Origin: Clostridium sp. D33t1_170424_F3
GTDB lineage: Bacteria > Bacillota > Clostridia > Oscillospirales > Acutalibacteraceae
Assembly (NCBI RefSeq): GCF_015667585.1
Contig: NZ_JADPEG010000002.1
Span: 1-64,000 of the forward strand
Direction: 5' to 3'
DNA: 64,000 nt
Under the pieces are notes generated by a model. That model made no database searches. It was given only the letters and a program-made list of their open reading frames with translations, and was not told the origin of the DNA. Position 1 is the first letter of the stretch. Each line of letters begins with the position of its first letter. Positions 45,251 through 54,130 of this stretch are shown here, piece after piece. The translations under genes were made by a program, and so were the position numbers.

Positions 45251-45694
45251 TTAATCACCGCCTGCTTTGCTCCGATCCGTGAAAACAGTCATATGTAAGG
45301 TCGTCCCCTTGCCGACCTCGGTGTCTATCTTCAAAACGTCGGAATACTTTTTTATATTAGGCAAACCCATGCCCGCGCCGAATCCCAGAGAACGCACATT
45401 GTCCGGTGCGGTAGACCAGCCCTCCTGCATGGCTTTGCTCACATCCTTGATGCCGGGCCCATGATCCTCCAGCGCCACATAGATTTCATCCGGGCCAATA
45501 TCCACATGCGCCATGCCGCCGCCCGCGTGAATCACCATGTTGATCTCTCCCTCATACATGGCGATCGCGACACGGCGGATCACATCCGCGCTGCAGCCAA
45601 TCTTTTTCAGCTTCTTTTTGACGTCGCTGGACGCCGCACCCGCCTGGGTGAAATCGTCCCCGGGGACTACATAATCAAAATGCAGGGTACTCAT
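45251..45694 (-). CDS. Anti-sigma-like GHKL ATPase of the sensory module
   Basis: A 147-residue protein with an RsbW/SpoIIAB-like fold. MYEGEINMVIHAGGG is the N box, LEDHGPGIKD the G1 box and GFGAGMGLPNIKKYSD the G2 box. It could act as a protein kinase or partner-switch protein reading the state of the hydrogenase-like sensor. It overlaps the upstream DRTGG gene by ATGA and ends 2 nt before the sensor gene. Confidence 0.85.
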   Translation of the reverse strand: MSTLHFDYVVPGDDFTQAGAASSDVKKKLKKIGCSADVIRRVAIAMYEGEINMVIHAGGGMAHVDIGPDEIYVALEDHGPGIKDVSKAMQEGWSTAPDNVRSLGFGAGMGLPNIKKYSDVLKIDTEVGKGTTLHMTVFTDRSKAGGD

Positions 45695-46041
45695 GTAACG
45701 TCACATCCCCCTGACAATCCATTTGTATAAAGCAGGCCGCACGCGGTGAACATCCGGTAGGGCGTGCGCAGCACCGTCATATCCTTTTCTTTCGCCAGCT
45801 CCAGGATGGTATCGTCAACCTCCTTGCCGCGCACAAAGATGATACAGTGCATGTCCATCATCTCCGCCGTGCGCACCACCTGCGGGTTGGTCAGGCCCGT
45901 CAGCAGGACGGACTGGTCCTTTACAAAGGCCAGAACGTCGCTCATCATATCGCTTCCGCACGCTGTGCGCACTTCCACGTCCAAATCCCCTTCCGCAAGG
46001 ATCTCCGCCTTTAGAATTTGTACTACGTCGCGTACTGTCAT
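45691..46041 (-). CDS. DRTGG-like domain protein, first gene of the sensory module
   Basis: A 116-residue protein. MTVRDVVQILKAEILAEG, CGSDMMSDVLAFV, LLTGLTNPQVVRTAEMMD and a C-terminal LRTPYRMFTACGLLYTNG resemble the second DRTGG-like protein at 43.6 kb, with an extended C-terminus. The start at 46041 has GGGAGG. It heads the leftward hydrogenase region; TATAAT-like sequence lies just upstream near 46110. Confidence 0.82.
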   Translation of the reverse strand: MTVRDVVQILKAEILAEGDLDVEVRTACGSDMMSDVLAFVKDQSVLLTGLTNPQVVRTAEMMDMHCIIFVRGKEVDDTILELAKEKDMTVLRTPYRMFTACGLLYTNGLSGGCDVT

Positions 46042-46139
46042 AGAACTTTCCTCCCATTTCATCCTATACAATGTTTTTGGATACGGCATTCTAAATTTTA
46101 TGCATTTTTATTATAACATATCACAGAAAAGGAAACAAC

Positions 46140-46187
46140 AAAAAGGAGGCCCCGGCAGACGATTTTAGAAGAATCGCCTGCCGGAGC
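46140..46187 (-). terminator. Terminator after the secreted partner gene
   Basis: A 17-bp stem with two mismatches (46148-46164 with 46172-46187) is followed on the minus strand by CC and then five T residues. It separates the TasA-like operon from the hydrogenase region. Confidence 0.85.
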
Positions 46188-46205
46188 CTTTCTTAAAATT
46201 GCCAA

Positions 46206-47195
46206 TCAGTGATACGTGCTCACCGCAGTAACCTGGAATTTTACTTCCTGCGGGTCAAATGTACCGTCACCGGAATACGTCACCCTGTAGGATTGCTCTT
46301 TGGGATTGGGTATGTAGCTTTTTTCCGCGAGATACTGGTACACAAGATCGTCGTCGATCACTTTTGTTCCGTACGTCTGAAAATGGAGCGTATAAGACAA
46401 ATCGGGAATCACAGTTCCGTCTGAATCGACAAACTGAACCATAAAGTCCTTTTCGATCTCAGACGGCGCCTTCTTCTGGAACTCATAAATCACAGAATAG
46501 GTTCCTTCCGTCAAACGGATGGACGTCCCCGGCTGCTGTGCGCCATTCGGAGTGGTACAATGGGCAAACTTCACGCTGGGGTCCGTAATGGAAAATCCCG
46601 CAGACGCAAGCGCTGGAAGGGTAAAATCCCCATAACCGGACGATTGATCCAACTCTACCGTATAGGTTCTTGGGTTGCTCTGCGTGGGGCCTGTCCACGC
46701 GCCAGCCTCTCCGCGGCCATAGACATGCACGGTTGCGGTTTTCTTTTCCGGTTCCGCACTTCCCTTCAGGTAGTAGACCAGTTCATTGCCACCATTGAAG
46801 AGTAACAGATTTTGTCCCTCTTTTTTGTCTCCGCTGTGGGTGGATACATAGTCCACCGCAGAGGTGCCTTGAAGATCACAAAAAGTGCTGAGGGACGGAA
46901 TCTGAAACTCGTCCAAGCTGACGTTATATTCGCCCAAATCAATTGTAATGAACGGAGCGCCATATCGTGTGGAGTAAGTAACCGGGTATCCATTATAAGT
47001 TGCGGGTTTATCCGTTTTCAAGGTCGCGGACGCGTCCGGCGCCAACGCCGTTGTCCACCGAATGGTAACGGTGGTCGTTTTCTGTGAAGCTCTTGTCTGG
47101 GCCGCCGCAACGATAGAAAACGCAGTCACGATCAGCGCTACAACCAGACCAACTGCAAGAAAGCGTTTCCGTCTTTTGTTACCTGCAAATTTCAT
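46206..47195 (-). CDS. Uncharacterised secreted protein, partner of the TasA-like protein
   Basis: A 329-residue protein I do not recognise. KRRKRFLAVGLVVALIVTAFSIVAAAQT is a signal peptide or anchor. The rest is beta-rich (FITIDLGEYNVSLDEFQIPSL; ATVHVYGRGEAGAWTG; SIRLTEGTYSVIYEFQKK) and looks like stacked Ig or fibre-like modules. AAGGAGG precedes the ATG, 12 bp after the TasA-like gene, so the two are probably made together and may assemble on the surface. Confidence 0.75.
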   Translation of the reverse strand: MKFAGNKRRKRFLAVGLVVALIVTAFSIVAAAQTRASQKTTTVTIRWTTALAPDASATLKTDKPATYNGYPVTYSTRYGAPFITIDLGEYNVSLDEFQIPSLSTFCDLQGTSAVDYVSTHSGDKKEGQNLLLFNGGNELVYYLKGSAEPEKKTATVHVYGRGEAGAWTGPTQSNPRTYTVELDQSSGYGDFTLPALASAGFSITDPSVKFAHCTTPNGAQQPGTSIRLTEGTYSVIYEFQKKAPSEIEKDFMVQFVDSDGTVIPDLSYTLHFQTYGTKVIDDDLVYQYLAEKSYIPNPKEQSYRVTYSGDGTFDPQEVKFQVTAVSTYH

Positions 47196-47207
47196 GATGC
47201 GTCCTCC

Positions 47208-49022
47208 TTATTCATATATCCCATCATTTTTGACAATTGTCTGACTGTTAAACAGTCTGCCTTCGTCCTCCGCAACCAGATATCCGGCTGTATGACCGGT
47301 TGTTGTAATGTTCCGGATGACACCGGTGGACTTGTTCTCGGAAACGATCCCGCCCACGCAGCACACGCCGCGCACGTTTGCACCGTCTTCCGGGGCCGTC
47401 AGCGAACAATCTTCAATTGCGCCGGCATTCACCACAGCCAGGCCGCCAAGGTGCATATAGCACGAATGATGGTCTGCCAATATCGCTTCATATTGCGTCA
47501 AATCCGCGTTGATTGAACCGGTATAGCTGCAAGCTTTGAGCGCCGCATCCACCGTGTTTGTAGAAACAAGCCCGCCGAAGTAGCAGTTTTTTCCTTCATT
47601 CGCTTCCATCGCCTCATCCGTGCGCAGGGTACCGTTGATATTGACAGAAGAAGCACAGTTTTCAATGGTTCCGGCATTGACGACAGCGATGGACCCCACA
47701 CCGTTGCCGCTGCTGTTAATAGTTCCTTCAAGGGTCAGGTTTTTCAAAACGCCCGTGTTATTTACAAACAGGCCCAAGTTGTCCACACCGTTTATGGTAT
47801 AGCTGACCGTGTATCTGGCGCCTTTGTACTCGCCGTTCAGTCCGCCGCTGATGGACTGGGTGGGGACGTAATCGCTGCCAAGCGCAATGTCAGCGCCCAA
47901 AACGAAGAACTTATCGCTGTAATCGCGGATTTTATTAAACTGCCGCTTGTTCATAATCAGGAAAGGGTTGTCCTCCGTGCCGTCGCCTCCGGAAAAGCCG
48001 GGGTCCCCCTTCTCTACCGTGAAAATGATGACGGCAGGCACGGCCAGACCGGTTTCTTCATCAACCGTTACAGCCTTTACCTGATTTTCCGGATCGTAAA
48101 CATACCCGGCCGGCGCAGCGTAATCCGCCGCAGAAACATCGGCGCTGCTTTTCAATGTAATGAACCTGCTGGCAGCCAGTTCACCCGTCTGGCCGCCCTC
48201 GCGCCATTCAATTTTCACATTGTCCTTAAACCGGTCCGAGTCCACGTCGGGAGCGCCGCCGCTCGCGCCCTCGTCTATTTGATACGCGTTGAACATCAGG
48301 TCCGCGTGATAGTGCCTGCCCTGATAGTCGTTGCCCACCGTTTCCGGCAGATAGCCCGCGATGACATAGGTTTCATCGCCGCCCGCCGGAAGCATCGCCG
48401 TGGTGTAGACGGTCTTTGTTTCCGGCTCCGTGTTATCTGTTGCCAGCGTACCCGGATCAGCGACCGCATCGTCATAATACTTGTTCAGGTTGACGTCCTT
48501 GATTCTTTCCCAGCTCGTGCCGGTATTCTTGTAGATAAAAATCTTCAGGACTTTTTCCAGGCCGTTTGCACAGGCAACCCTGTGCTCCTTGTCCCAGCGA
48601 ACCGTTTCGCCATCTTCGCTCAGGTTGGTATTCTCCTCGCCCTCTTTACACGGATCGCCCAGATTGACGGAAATATCCACCTTCGTGGGCAGCGTGCCGT
48701 CGTTGGTGATCTTGACCGGCTGGAAATAGACGGGATGCGGGGCAAAATCGCTGACGTTCATCCCATTCGCGTCTACCTGGTTGTCACCGCCCGCCGGATT
48801 CAGCTCGTTTTCAAAGTTTCCATATTTCATAGGGCGCAGATTTTTAAATTCCAGGGTTGCCTGATTTTCAATGTCCGGTTTTACAGTGATGTCCAGCACG
48901 CCGGCGGAAAAATTTGCGTTGACTTTTTCCGTGTCGGTAAACCATGCCATCGTGCCTCCGATCAACAGGCTCAGCACCAACAGCACGGAGACACCCGACA
49001 AAATAATTCTGCTTCTTTTCAT
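47208..49022 (-). CDS. TasA/camelysin-like secreted protein with GLUG-like repeats
   Basis: A 604-residue protein. The signal segment ILSGVSVLLVLSLLIGGTMAWFTDTE, followed by VNANFSAGVLDITV, is the SipW-type processing region of TasA/CalY (camelysin) proteins. The camelysin-like beta domain spans about 30-255. A second half (about 350-590) carries GLUG-like units (GVGSIAVVNAGTIENCAS, LGGLAVVNAGAIEDCSL, VGGIVSENKSTGVI). Relatives form extracellular fibres in biofilms. No sipW gene lies in the window, so processing must rely on a gene elsewhere. The mixture of camelysin and GLUG modules is unusual. Confidence 0.82.
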   Translation of the reverse strand: MKRSRIILSGVSVLLVLSLLIGGTMAWFTDTEKVNANFSAGVLDITVKPDIENQATLEFKNLRPMKYGNFENELNPAGGDNQVDANGMNVSDFAPHPVYFQPVKITNDGTLPTKVDISVNLGDPCKEGEENTNLSEDGETVRWDKEHRVACANGLEKVLKIFIYKNTGTSWERIKDVNLNKYYDDAVADPGTLATDNTEPETKTVYTTAMLPAGGDETYVIAGYLPETVGNDYQGRHYHADLMFNAYQIDEGASGGAPDVDSDRFKDNVKIEWREGGQTGELAASRFITLKSSADVSAADYAAPAGYVYDPENQVKAVTVDEETGLAVPAVIIFTVEKGDPGFSGGDGTEDNPFLIMNKRQFNKIRDYSDKFFVLGADIALGSDYVPTQSISGGLNGEYKGARYTVSYTINGVDNLGLFVNNTGVLKNLTLEGTINSSGNGVGSIAVVNAGTIENCASSVNINGTLRTDEAMEANEGKNCYFGGLVSTNTVDAALKACSYTGSINADLTQYEAILADHHSCYMHLGGLAVVNAGAIEDCSLTAPEDGANVRGVCCVGGIVSENKSTGVIRNITTTGHTAGYLVAEDEGRLFNSQTIVKNDGIYE

Positions 49023-49206
49023 GTTTGGTCTTCTCCTTTTATTTATATGTTACAAGCGGGCGCAGGATATACCATATTTTGTCATATCTTTTTCTTGTTT
49101 TTGTATTATACCACACACCTCAGAAAAATGCACGTAAAATTATCCTAATTATTTTATAAAAAATGACTAGAAACAGTCGATATTATATGAAACCGTTTTT
49201 CACGCA

Positions 49207-49238
49207 AAAAAGGGCTTATCTTTCGATAAGCCCTTTTT
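49207..49238. terminator. Bidirectional terminator between the ABC operon and the TasA-like operon
   Basis: AAAAAGGGCTTATC (49207-49220) pairs with GATAAGCCCTTTTT (49225-49238), loop TTTC. It lies 48 bp after the ABC gene stop. Confidence 0.9.
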
Positions 49239-49286
49239 GTATGATGATAAGGAAATTACCGCTCTGTACAGCGGATGTTTTCCCGC

Positions 49287-51194
49287 TTATTCTTCCGGCG
49301 CCGCGGAAACCTTTTCAAACTGGCTGTTATACAGATTCGCATAGAAACCGTTCTTTGCCATCAGCTCATCGTGCGTGCCCTGCTCCACAATATCGCCGTC
49401 TTTCATGCAGAGAATCAGGTCGGCGTCACGGATCGTGGACAGCCGGTGTGCAATCACAAAGCTGGTGCGGCCCTTCATCAGGTTATCCATCGCCTTTTGG
49501 ATCAGCACTTCCGTGCGGGTGTCGACGGAGCTGGTCGCTTCATCCAGGATGAGAATCTTCGGATCGGACAGGATCGCACGCGCAATGGTCAGCAGTTGCT
49601 TCTGCCCCTGGGAAACGTTGCTGGCCTCCTCATTAAGCACCATATCGTAAGCGCCCGGCAGAGTGCGCACAAAGTGGTGCACCTGCGCGGCCTTCGCCGC
49701 CGCTTTCACCTCGTCGTCGTCCGCGTCCAGCCTGCCGTAGCGGATATTTTCGCGGATGGTGCCGTTGTAGAGCCAGGTATCCTGCAGCACCATGCCAAAG
49801 ATGGAGCGCAGCTCGCTGCGGGAGAAATTGCGGATATCGTAGCCGTCGACCAGAATCGCGCCCTCGTTGACATCGTAGAAGCGCATCAGCAGCTTCACCA
49901 TGGTGGTCTTTCCGGCGCCCGTGGGGCCGACGATCGCCACCTTCTGACCCGGCAGAATATTGGCGCTGAAATCGTTGATGATCGTCTTATTGGCATTGTA
50001 TCCAAATTTGACATGCGCAAACTGCACGCTGCCATGGATGTGAATCAGGCTGTCCGTGTCCGGCACGGTGTCATCGTCGTTGATATGCACAACCGGCGCG
50101 TCAGGCGTTTCTTCCGGCTCTTCCAGGAATTCAAACACGCGCTCCGCCGCCGCCGCAGTCTGCTGCAAAATATTGCTGATGTTGGCAACCTGCGTGATCG
50201 GCTGGGTAAACTGGCGCACATACTGGATAAACGCCTGGATGCCGCCCACATCCAGACGGCCGCCGGAGGCCAGCCAGCCGCCGATGATGCAGACGACCAC
50301 ATAGCCCACGTTGGCAACAAAGTTCATCACCGGCATCATCAGGCCGGAGAGGAACTGCGACTTCCACGCGGAGTGGAACAGGGTTTCATTATAAGCGTCA
50401 AATTCCTGTACGGAGGCCTCTTCGCCGTTAAACGCTTTCATCACCATGTGCCCGCCGTACATTTCCTCAACATGGCCGTTGACATGGCCCAGATATTCCT
50501 GCTGCGCCGCAAAATATTTCTGGGAACGCTTGACAATCTGCAGGATAAAAATCAGAGAAACCGGGATGATGCACAGCGCAACCAGCGTCAGCTGCCAGCT
50601 GATGGAAAACATCATAATCAGGATGCCCACGATGGTCGTCACCGAGGTGATGATCTGCGTGATGCTCTGGTTCAGCGTCTGGCTCAGCGTATCCACGTCG
50701 TTTGTCACGCGGGAGAGCACCTCGCCGTGGCTGGTGGTATCAAAATAGTTGAGCGGCATCCGGTTGATCTTTTTCATGATGTCGTTGCGCAGATTGTACG
50801 TCACACACATGGAGACGCCCGTCATGACCCAGCTCTGAATATAGGAGAACGCCAGGCTGATCAGGTACAGCGTCAGCAGAAACAGGAGAATCTGCAGGAT
50901 GCGCCCAAAGTCGATGCCGGTCCCGGTACCCGCAATTTTCCCCATAATGCCGTTAAACATTTCCGTGGTCGCGGTGCCCAGGATTTTCGGGCCCACGATC
51001 ATAAATACGGTGGACAGCATGGCGAATACCAGCACAACGGCGACGCGGATTTTATACCGTCCAAGATACCGCAGCAGCTTCCCCATACTGCCTTTGAAAT
51101 CCTTTGCCTTTTCCGTAGGCGCTCCCACCGGTCCACGCCCGCCGCCAAACGGGCCGTGTCTTTTGGGCGTCTGGGCTTTCATCGGACTGCTCAT
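49287..51194 (-). CDS. Heterodimeric ABC exporter subunit
   Basis: A 635-residue fused membrane/ATPase half-transporter. Six membrane segments (about 60-350) precede the ATPase with Walker A GPTGAGKTT, signature NVSQGQKQLLTIARA (S-Q-G-Q instead of S-G-G-Q) and Walker B ILILDEATSSVD. The degenerate signature pairs with the degenerate Walker B of the partner gene, as in BmrCD/LmrCD-type drug exporters with one active ATP site. AGAGGAGG precedes the ATG, which overlaps the partner stop by ATGA. Confidence 0.92.
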   Translation of the reverse strand: MSSPMKAQTPKRHGPFGGGRGPVGAPTEKAKDFKGSMGKLLRYLGRYKIRVAVVLVFAMLSTVFMIVGPKILGTATTEMFNGIMGKIAGTGTGIDFGRILQILLFLLTLYLISLAFSYIQSWVMTGVSMCVTYNLRNDIMKKINRMPLNYFDTTSHGEVLSRVTNDVDTLSQTLNQSITQIITSVTTIVGILIMMFSISWQLTLVALCIIPVSLIFILQIVKRSQKYFAAQQEYLGHVNGHVEEMYGGHMVMKAFNGEEASVQEFDAYNETLFHSAWKSQFLSGLMMPVMNFVANVGYVVVCIIGGWLASGGRLDVGGIQAFIQYVRQFTQPITQVANISNILQQTAAAAERVFEFLEEPEETPDAPVVHINDDDTVPDTDSLIHIHGSVQFAHVKFGYNANKTIINDFSANILPGQKVAIVGPTGAGKTTMVKLLMRFYDVNEGAILVDGYDIRNFSRSELRSIFGMVLQDTWLYNGTIRENIRYGRLDADDDEVKAAAKAAQVHHFVRTLPGAYDMVLNEEASNVSQGQKQLLTIARAILSDPKILILDEATSSVDTRTEVLIQKAMDNLMKGRTSFVIAHRLSTIRDADLILCMKDGDIVEQGTHDELMAKNGFYANLYNSQFEKVSAAPEE

Positions 51195-53419
51195 GCCAAT
51201 TCCTCCTCTGAAAGCTGGGAACGGGCGATTTCCTGGTACGTCCCGCAGGTCCGCATCAGTTCCTTATGGGTGCCGATCCCCACAATTTTGCCTTCGTCCA
51301 GCACAATAATCTGTTCGGCGTCCATGATGGTGCTGACGCGCTGGGCAACGATCAGCACAGTGGAATCGCCGGTATCCTTTTTCAACGCGCGGCGCAGGGC
51401 GGCGTCGGTCTTAAAGTCGAGCGCGGAAAAACTGTCGTCAAAAATATAGACAGGCGCCCGTTTTGTCAGCGCACGGCCGATCGACAGGCGCTGTTTCTGC
51501 CCGCCGGAGACGTTGGTGCCTCCCTGTGAAATATCCGTGTGCAGGCCGTCCGGCATATTCTGAATGAATTCCGCGGCCTGCGCCACCTCGGCGGAGCGTT
51601 CAATCTCCCGGTCCGTCGCATCCGGGCTGCCGTAGCGCAGATTGGATGCGATATCTCCGGAGAACAATATGCCTTTCTGCGGCACATATCCAATGTTCTC
51701 CCGCAGCTCATGCTGGGGGATTTTACGGACATCCACGCCGTCCAGCAAAATTTTACCGGAGGTCACGTCGTAAAAGCGCGGAATCAAATTGATCAGCGTC
51801 GATTTGCCGGACCCGGTGGAACCAATAAACGCGGTGGTCTGCCCCGGCAGGGCCGTAAAGCTGATGTCCTGCAGCACGTCGTCCTCGGCGTTGCTGTAGC
51901 GGAAGCTGACGTCACGGAATTCAATCTTCCCCTTTGCTCTCCCCTTCAGGCGTACCGGCTGCTCCGCGTCGCGGACCGTCGGCTCCGTCTCCAGCACCTC
52001 TGCGATACGGCCGCCGGAAACCGCCGCACGCGGCACCATAATGAACATCATGGAGATCATCAGGAAGGACATGATCACCTGCATGGCGTACTGCATGAAC
52101 GCCATCATGTCGCCCACCTGCATCATGGACTGTTCGATCTGGTGGCCGCCCACCCAGACAATCAGCAGGGAAACCACATTCATCATAAACATCATGGCGG
52201 GCATCATGGCGACCATCACACGGTTGACAAACAGGTTCGTGCTGGTGAGGTCTTTATTGGCCTTCTCAAAGCGTTCCTCTTCAAACTTCTGCGTACCGAA
52301 CGCACGGATGACCATCATACCGCTGAGGTTTTCCCGGGTGACCAGATTCAGCTTGTCGACCAGCTTCTGCACAATCTTAAACTTCGGCGTGACAATGGAA
52401 AATACCACCACCACAATGCCGATCAGGATGAGCACGCCCAGTGCGATGATCCAGCTCATGGAAACGCTCTTGTTCAGCGCCATCAAAATACCGCCGATGC
52501 CCATAATGGGCGCCAGGCAGATCATGCGCAGGCCCAGAATCAGCAGCATCTGCACCTGCGTCACATCGTTGGTCGTGCGCGTGATCAGAGACGCTGTGGA
52601 AAACTGATCGAACTCGTCGTTTGAAAAGCTTTCAACCTTGCGGAACACATCCCGGCGGAGGTTTTTCGCCGTGCCCGCCGCAACCCGCGCCGCCAGCAGG
52701 CCCACACAGATCGTTGCAACCGCGCCGGCCAGCGTCAGCAGCAGCATGAACAGGCCGGTTTTCAGGATGTAATTGCTCTGGATCTGGTTCACATCCACGC
52801 CCAGTTCCCTGTAAAATTCGCGCGTCATGGCGACGCCCATCTGCCCGCCCATTGCGCTCTGAGAGGCCTCCGCCAGCTTACGCGCCTGCTGGACCGATTC
52901 CTCCGGCAGCTGCTCCAGCATGGGAAGCGCACGGTATAGCTCTGTGAAATCGAGGTCGTGCAAACTCATCTTATCGGCGGACAGCTCCACGTCCCCCTGT
53001 TCGTTCGCACCCCTCATCACATTGGAGAAGGTCATGACGCTTTTCTCATACGCGTCGGCCAGCTGCTGCACCTGCTCCGGCGATTCCGCACGAAGCACAT
53101 AAATGTCTGTGGAAGCTAGCGCCGGATAAGCAGAACGGTAATCTTCCGCCTCCGCGCTGCCGGCGTCAATCTTCTGATATGCGCCGTCCATCCGGTCCTG
53201 CTCTTCCGCTGTCATAAAGGTCTTGATCAGCGTATAGCCGTTTTCACTGATGGCTTGCGGCGCTCTGTCCTCTATGCCGCCCTGCTGAATGCCAACATTG
53301 ACAATATTGGACATCAGGTTCGGCAGGTTCAGGTCGCACATTGCCTGGCCGAACAGCAGCAGCACACACGCTATAATGGGCCAGATATACGGCTTTAAGT
53401 ACCTTGCTAGTCTTCTCAT
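51191..53419 (-). CDS. Heterodimeric ABC exporter subunit with large extracellular insertion
   Basis: A 742-residue half-transporter. The first membrane segment (about 12-30) is separated from the second (about 222-245) by about 190 mostly helical residues predicted outside the cell, where family members have a short loop. The ATPase has Walker A GSTGSGKST, an intact signature NVSGGQKQRLSIGRA and Walker B VYIFDDSFSALD, with Asp for the catalytic Glu. It is the non-catalytic partner of the 635-residue subunit. The start overlaps the marR stop by ATGA. Confidence 0.92.
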   Translation of the reverse strand: MRRLARYLKPYIWPIIACVLLLFGQAMCDLNLPNLMSNIVNVGIQQGGIEDRAPQAISENGYTLIKTFMTAEEQDRMDGAYQKIDAGSAEAEDYRSAYPALASTDIYVLRAESPEQVQQLADAYEKSVMTFSNVMRGANEQGDVELSADKMSLHDLDFTELYRALPMLEQLPEESVQQARKLAEASQSAMGGQMGVAMTREFYRELGVDVNQIQSNYILKTGLFMLLLTLAGAVATICVGLLAARVAAGTAKNLRRDVFRKVESFSNDEFDQFSTASLITRTTNDVTQVQMLLILGLRMICLAPIMGIGGILMALNKSVSMSWIIALGVLILIGIVVVVFSIVTPKFKIVQKLVDKLNLVTRENLSGMMVIRAFGTQKFEEERFEKANKDLTSTNLFVNRVMVAMMPAMMFMMNVVSLLIVWVGGHQIEQSMMQVGDMMAFMQYAMQVIMSFLMISMMFIMVPRAAVSGGRIAEVLETEPTVRDAEQPVRLKGRAKGKIEFRDVSFRYSNAEDDVLQDISFTALPGQTTAFIGSTGSGKSTLINLIPRFYDVTSGKILLDGVDVRKIPQHELRENIGYVPQKGILFSGDIASNLRYGSPDATDREIERSAEVAQAAEFIQNMPDGLHTDISQGGTNVSGGQKQRLSIGRALTKRAPVYIFDDSFSALDFKTDAALRRALKKDTGDSTVLIVAQRVSTIMDAEQIIVLDEGKIVGIGTHKELMRTCGTYQEIARSQLSEEELA

Positions 53420-53904
53420 CGAGTGGATTCACCCTTTCCCTCTGATTTTTTCTGGTCTCTCATCTCATCCATAATGTCAAACAGCCGCGTGGAGAGCTGA
53501 ATCAGCTGATCCGTCTCCTCCTTGCCCATCCGCCGCTCCACTTCTTCCATGGTGGCAAACAGGTCCTCCCGCGCTTCCCCCAGCAGGGCTTTCCCCGTGG
53601 GGGTGAGAGACACAAATACGGCGCGCCGGTCGTTCTTTGTCATACTGCGGACCACAAGGCCCTTGCCCTCCAGCGAATTCAGCATCTGAGACACGGCAGG
53701 CATCGACATATTGGTCCGCCGGCTGATCTCGGAAATACGCACACCGGTCTCTTCCCCGTTTTCCTCCTGGCCCTTTCCGCAAAGCGCAATGCCATGCATC
53801 ATAAAAAACGCACTCATGGGCAGTCCTTCTGTCTGGGAGAGGAACGGCCTGACGCTGCGATAGCGCCAAAACAACTCCAACAATCGACTATCACACGGTC
53901 CCAT
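53416..53904 (-). CDS. MarR-family regulator of the ABC exporter
   Basis: A 162-residue winged-helix protein. ISEISRRTNMSMPAVSQMLNSLEGKGLVVRSMTKNDRRAVFVSLTPTG is the MarR DNA-binding core, with helical ends for dimerisation. GAAGGAGG precedes the ATG. It is the first gene of a three-gene operon with the ABC exporter, so it probably represses the operon and responds to an exported compound. Confidence 0.9.
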   Translation of the reverse strand: MGPCDSRLLELFWRYRSVRPFLSQTEGLPMSAFFMMHGIALCGKGQEENGEETGVRISEISRRTNMSMPAVSQMLNSLEGKGLVVRSMTKNDRRAVFVSLTPTGKALLGEAREDLFATMEEVERRMGKEETDQLIQLSTRLFDIMDEMRDQKKSEGKGESTR

Positions 53905-53981
53905 CTGTAAAAATCCTCCTTCAATGCTTCCCCACTGTACGGCTTTTTAAACCGGTTTCCTCTTAACCATTGCATCCATAA

Positions 53982-53995
53982 ATAGTTAATACTAT
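53982..53995. promoter_or_regulatory. Candidate MarR operator
   Basis: ATAGT and ACTAT form a dyad around TAAT, with looser symmetry outside it. It lies 13 bp downstream of the -10 box and 77 bp ahead of the marR start, where a bound repressor would block transcription. Confidence 0.45.
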
Positions 53996-54007
53996 GAATA
54001 ATGTATG

Positions 54008-54035
54008 ATTATAAGCCTTTTTTGCTCTTTGTCAA
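54008..54035 (-). promoter_or_regulatory. Sigma-A promoter of the marR-ABC operon
   Basis: Reading leftward, TTGACA (54035-54030), a 16-bp spacer and TATAAT (54013-54008) form a near-consensus promoter just ahead of the dyad at 53982-53995. Confidence 0.75.
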
Positions 54036-54083
54036 GCGAACCCGCAGACTCTTCACAAATAATTAACAGAACCTTCACACAGT

Positions 54084-54118
54084 AAAAAAGGGCGGAACCT
54101 GAAATACAGGTTCCGCCC
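54084..54118 (-). terminator. Terminator after the HdeD-like gene
   Basis: A 12-bp perfect stem (54090-54101 with 54107-54118) followed on the minus strand by six T residues. Confidence 0.9.
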
Positions 54119-54130
54119 GCGCGCTATTTT

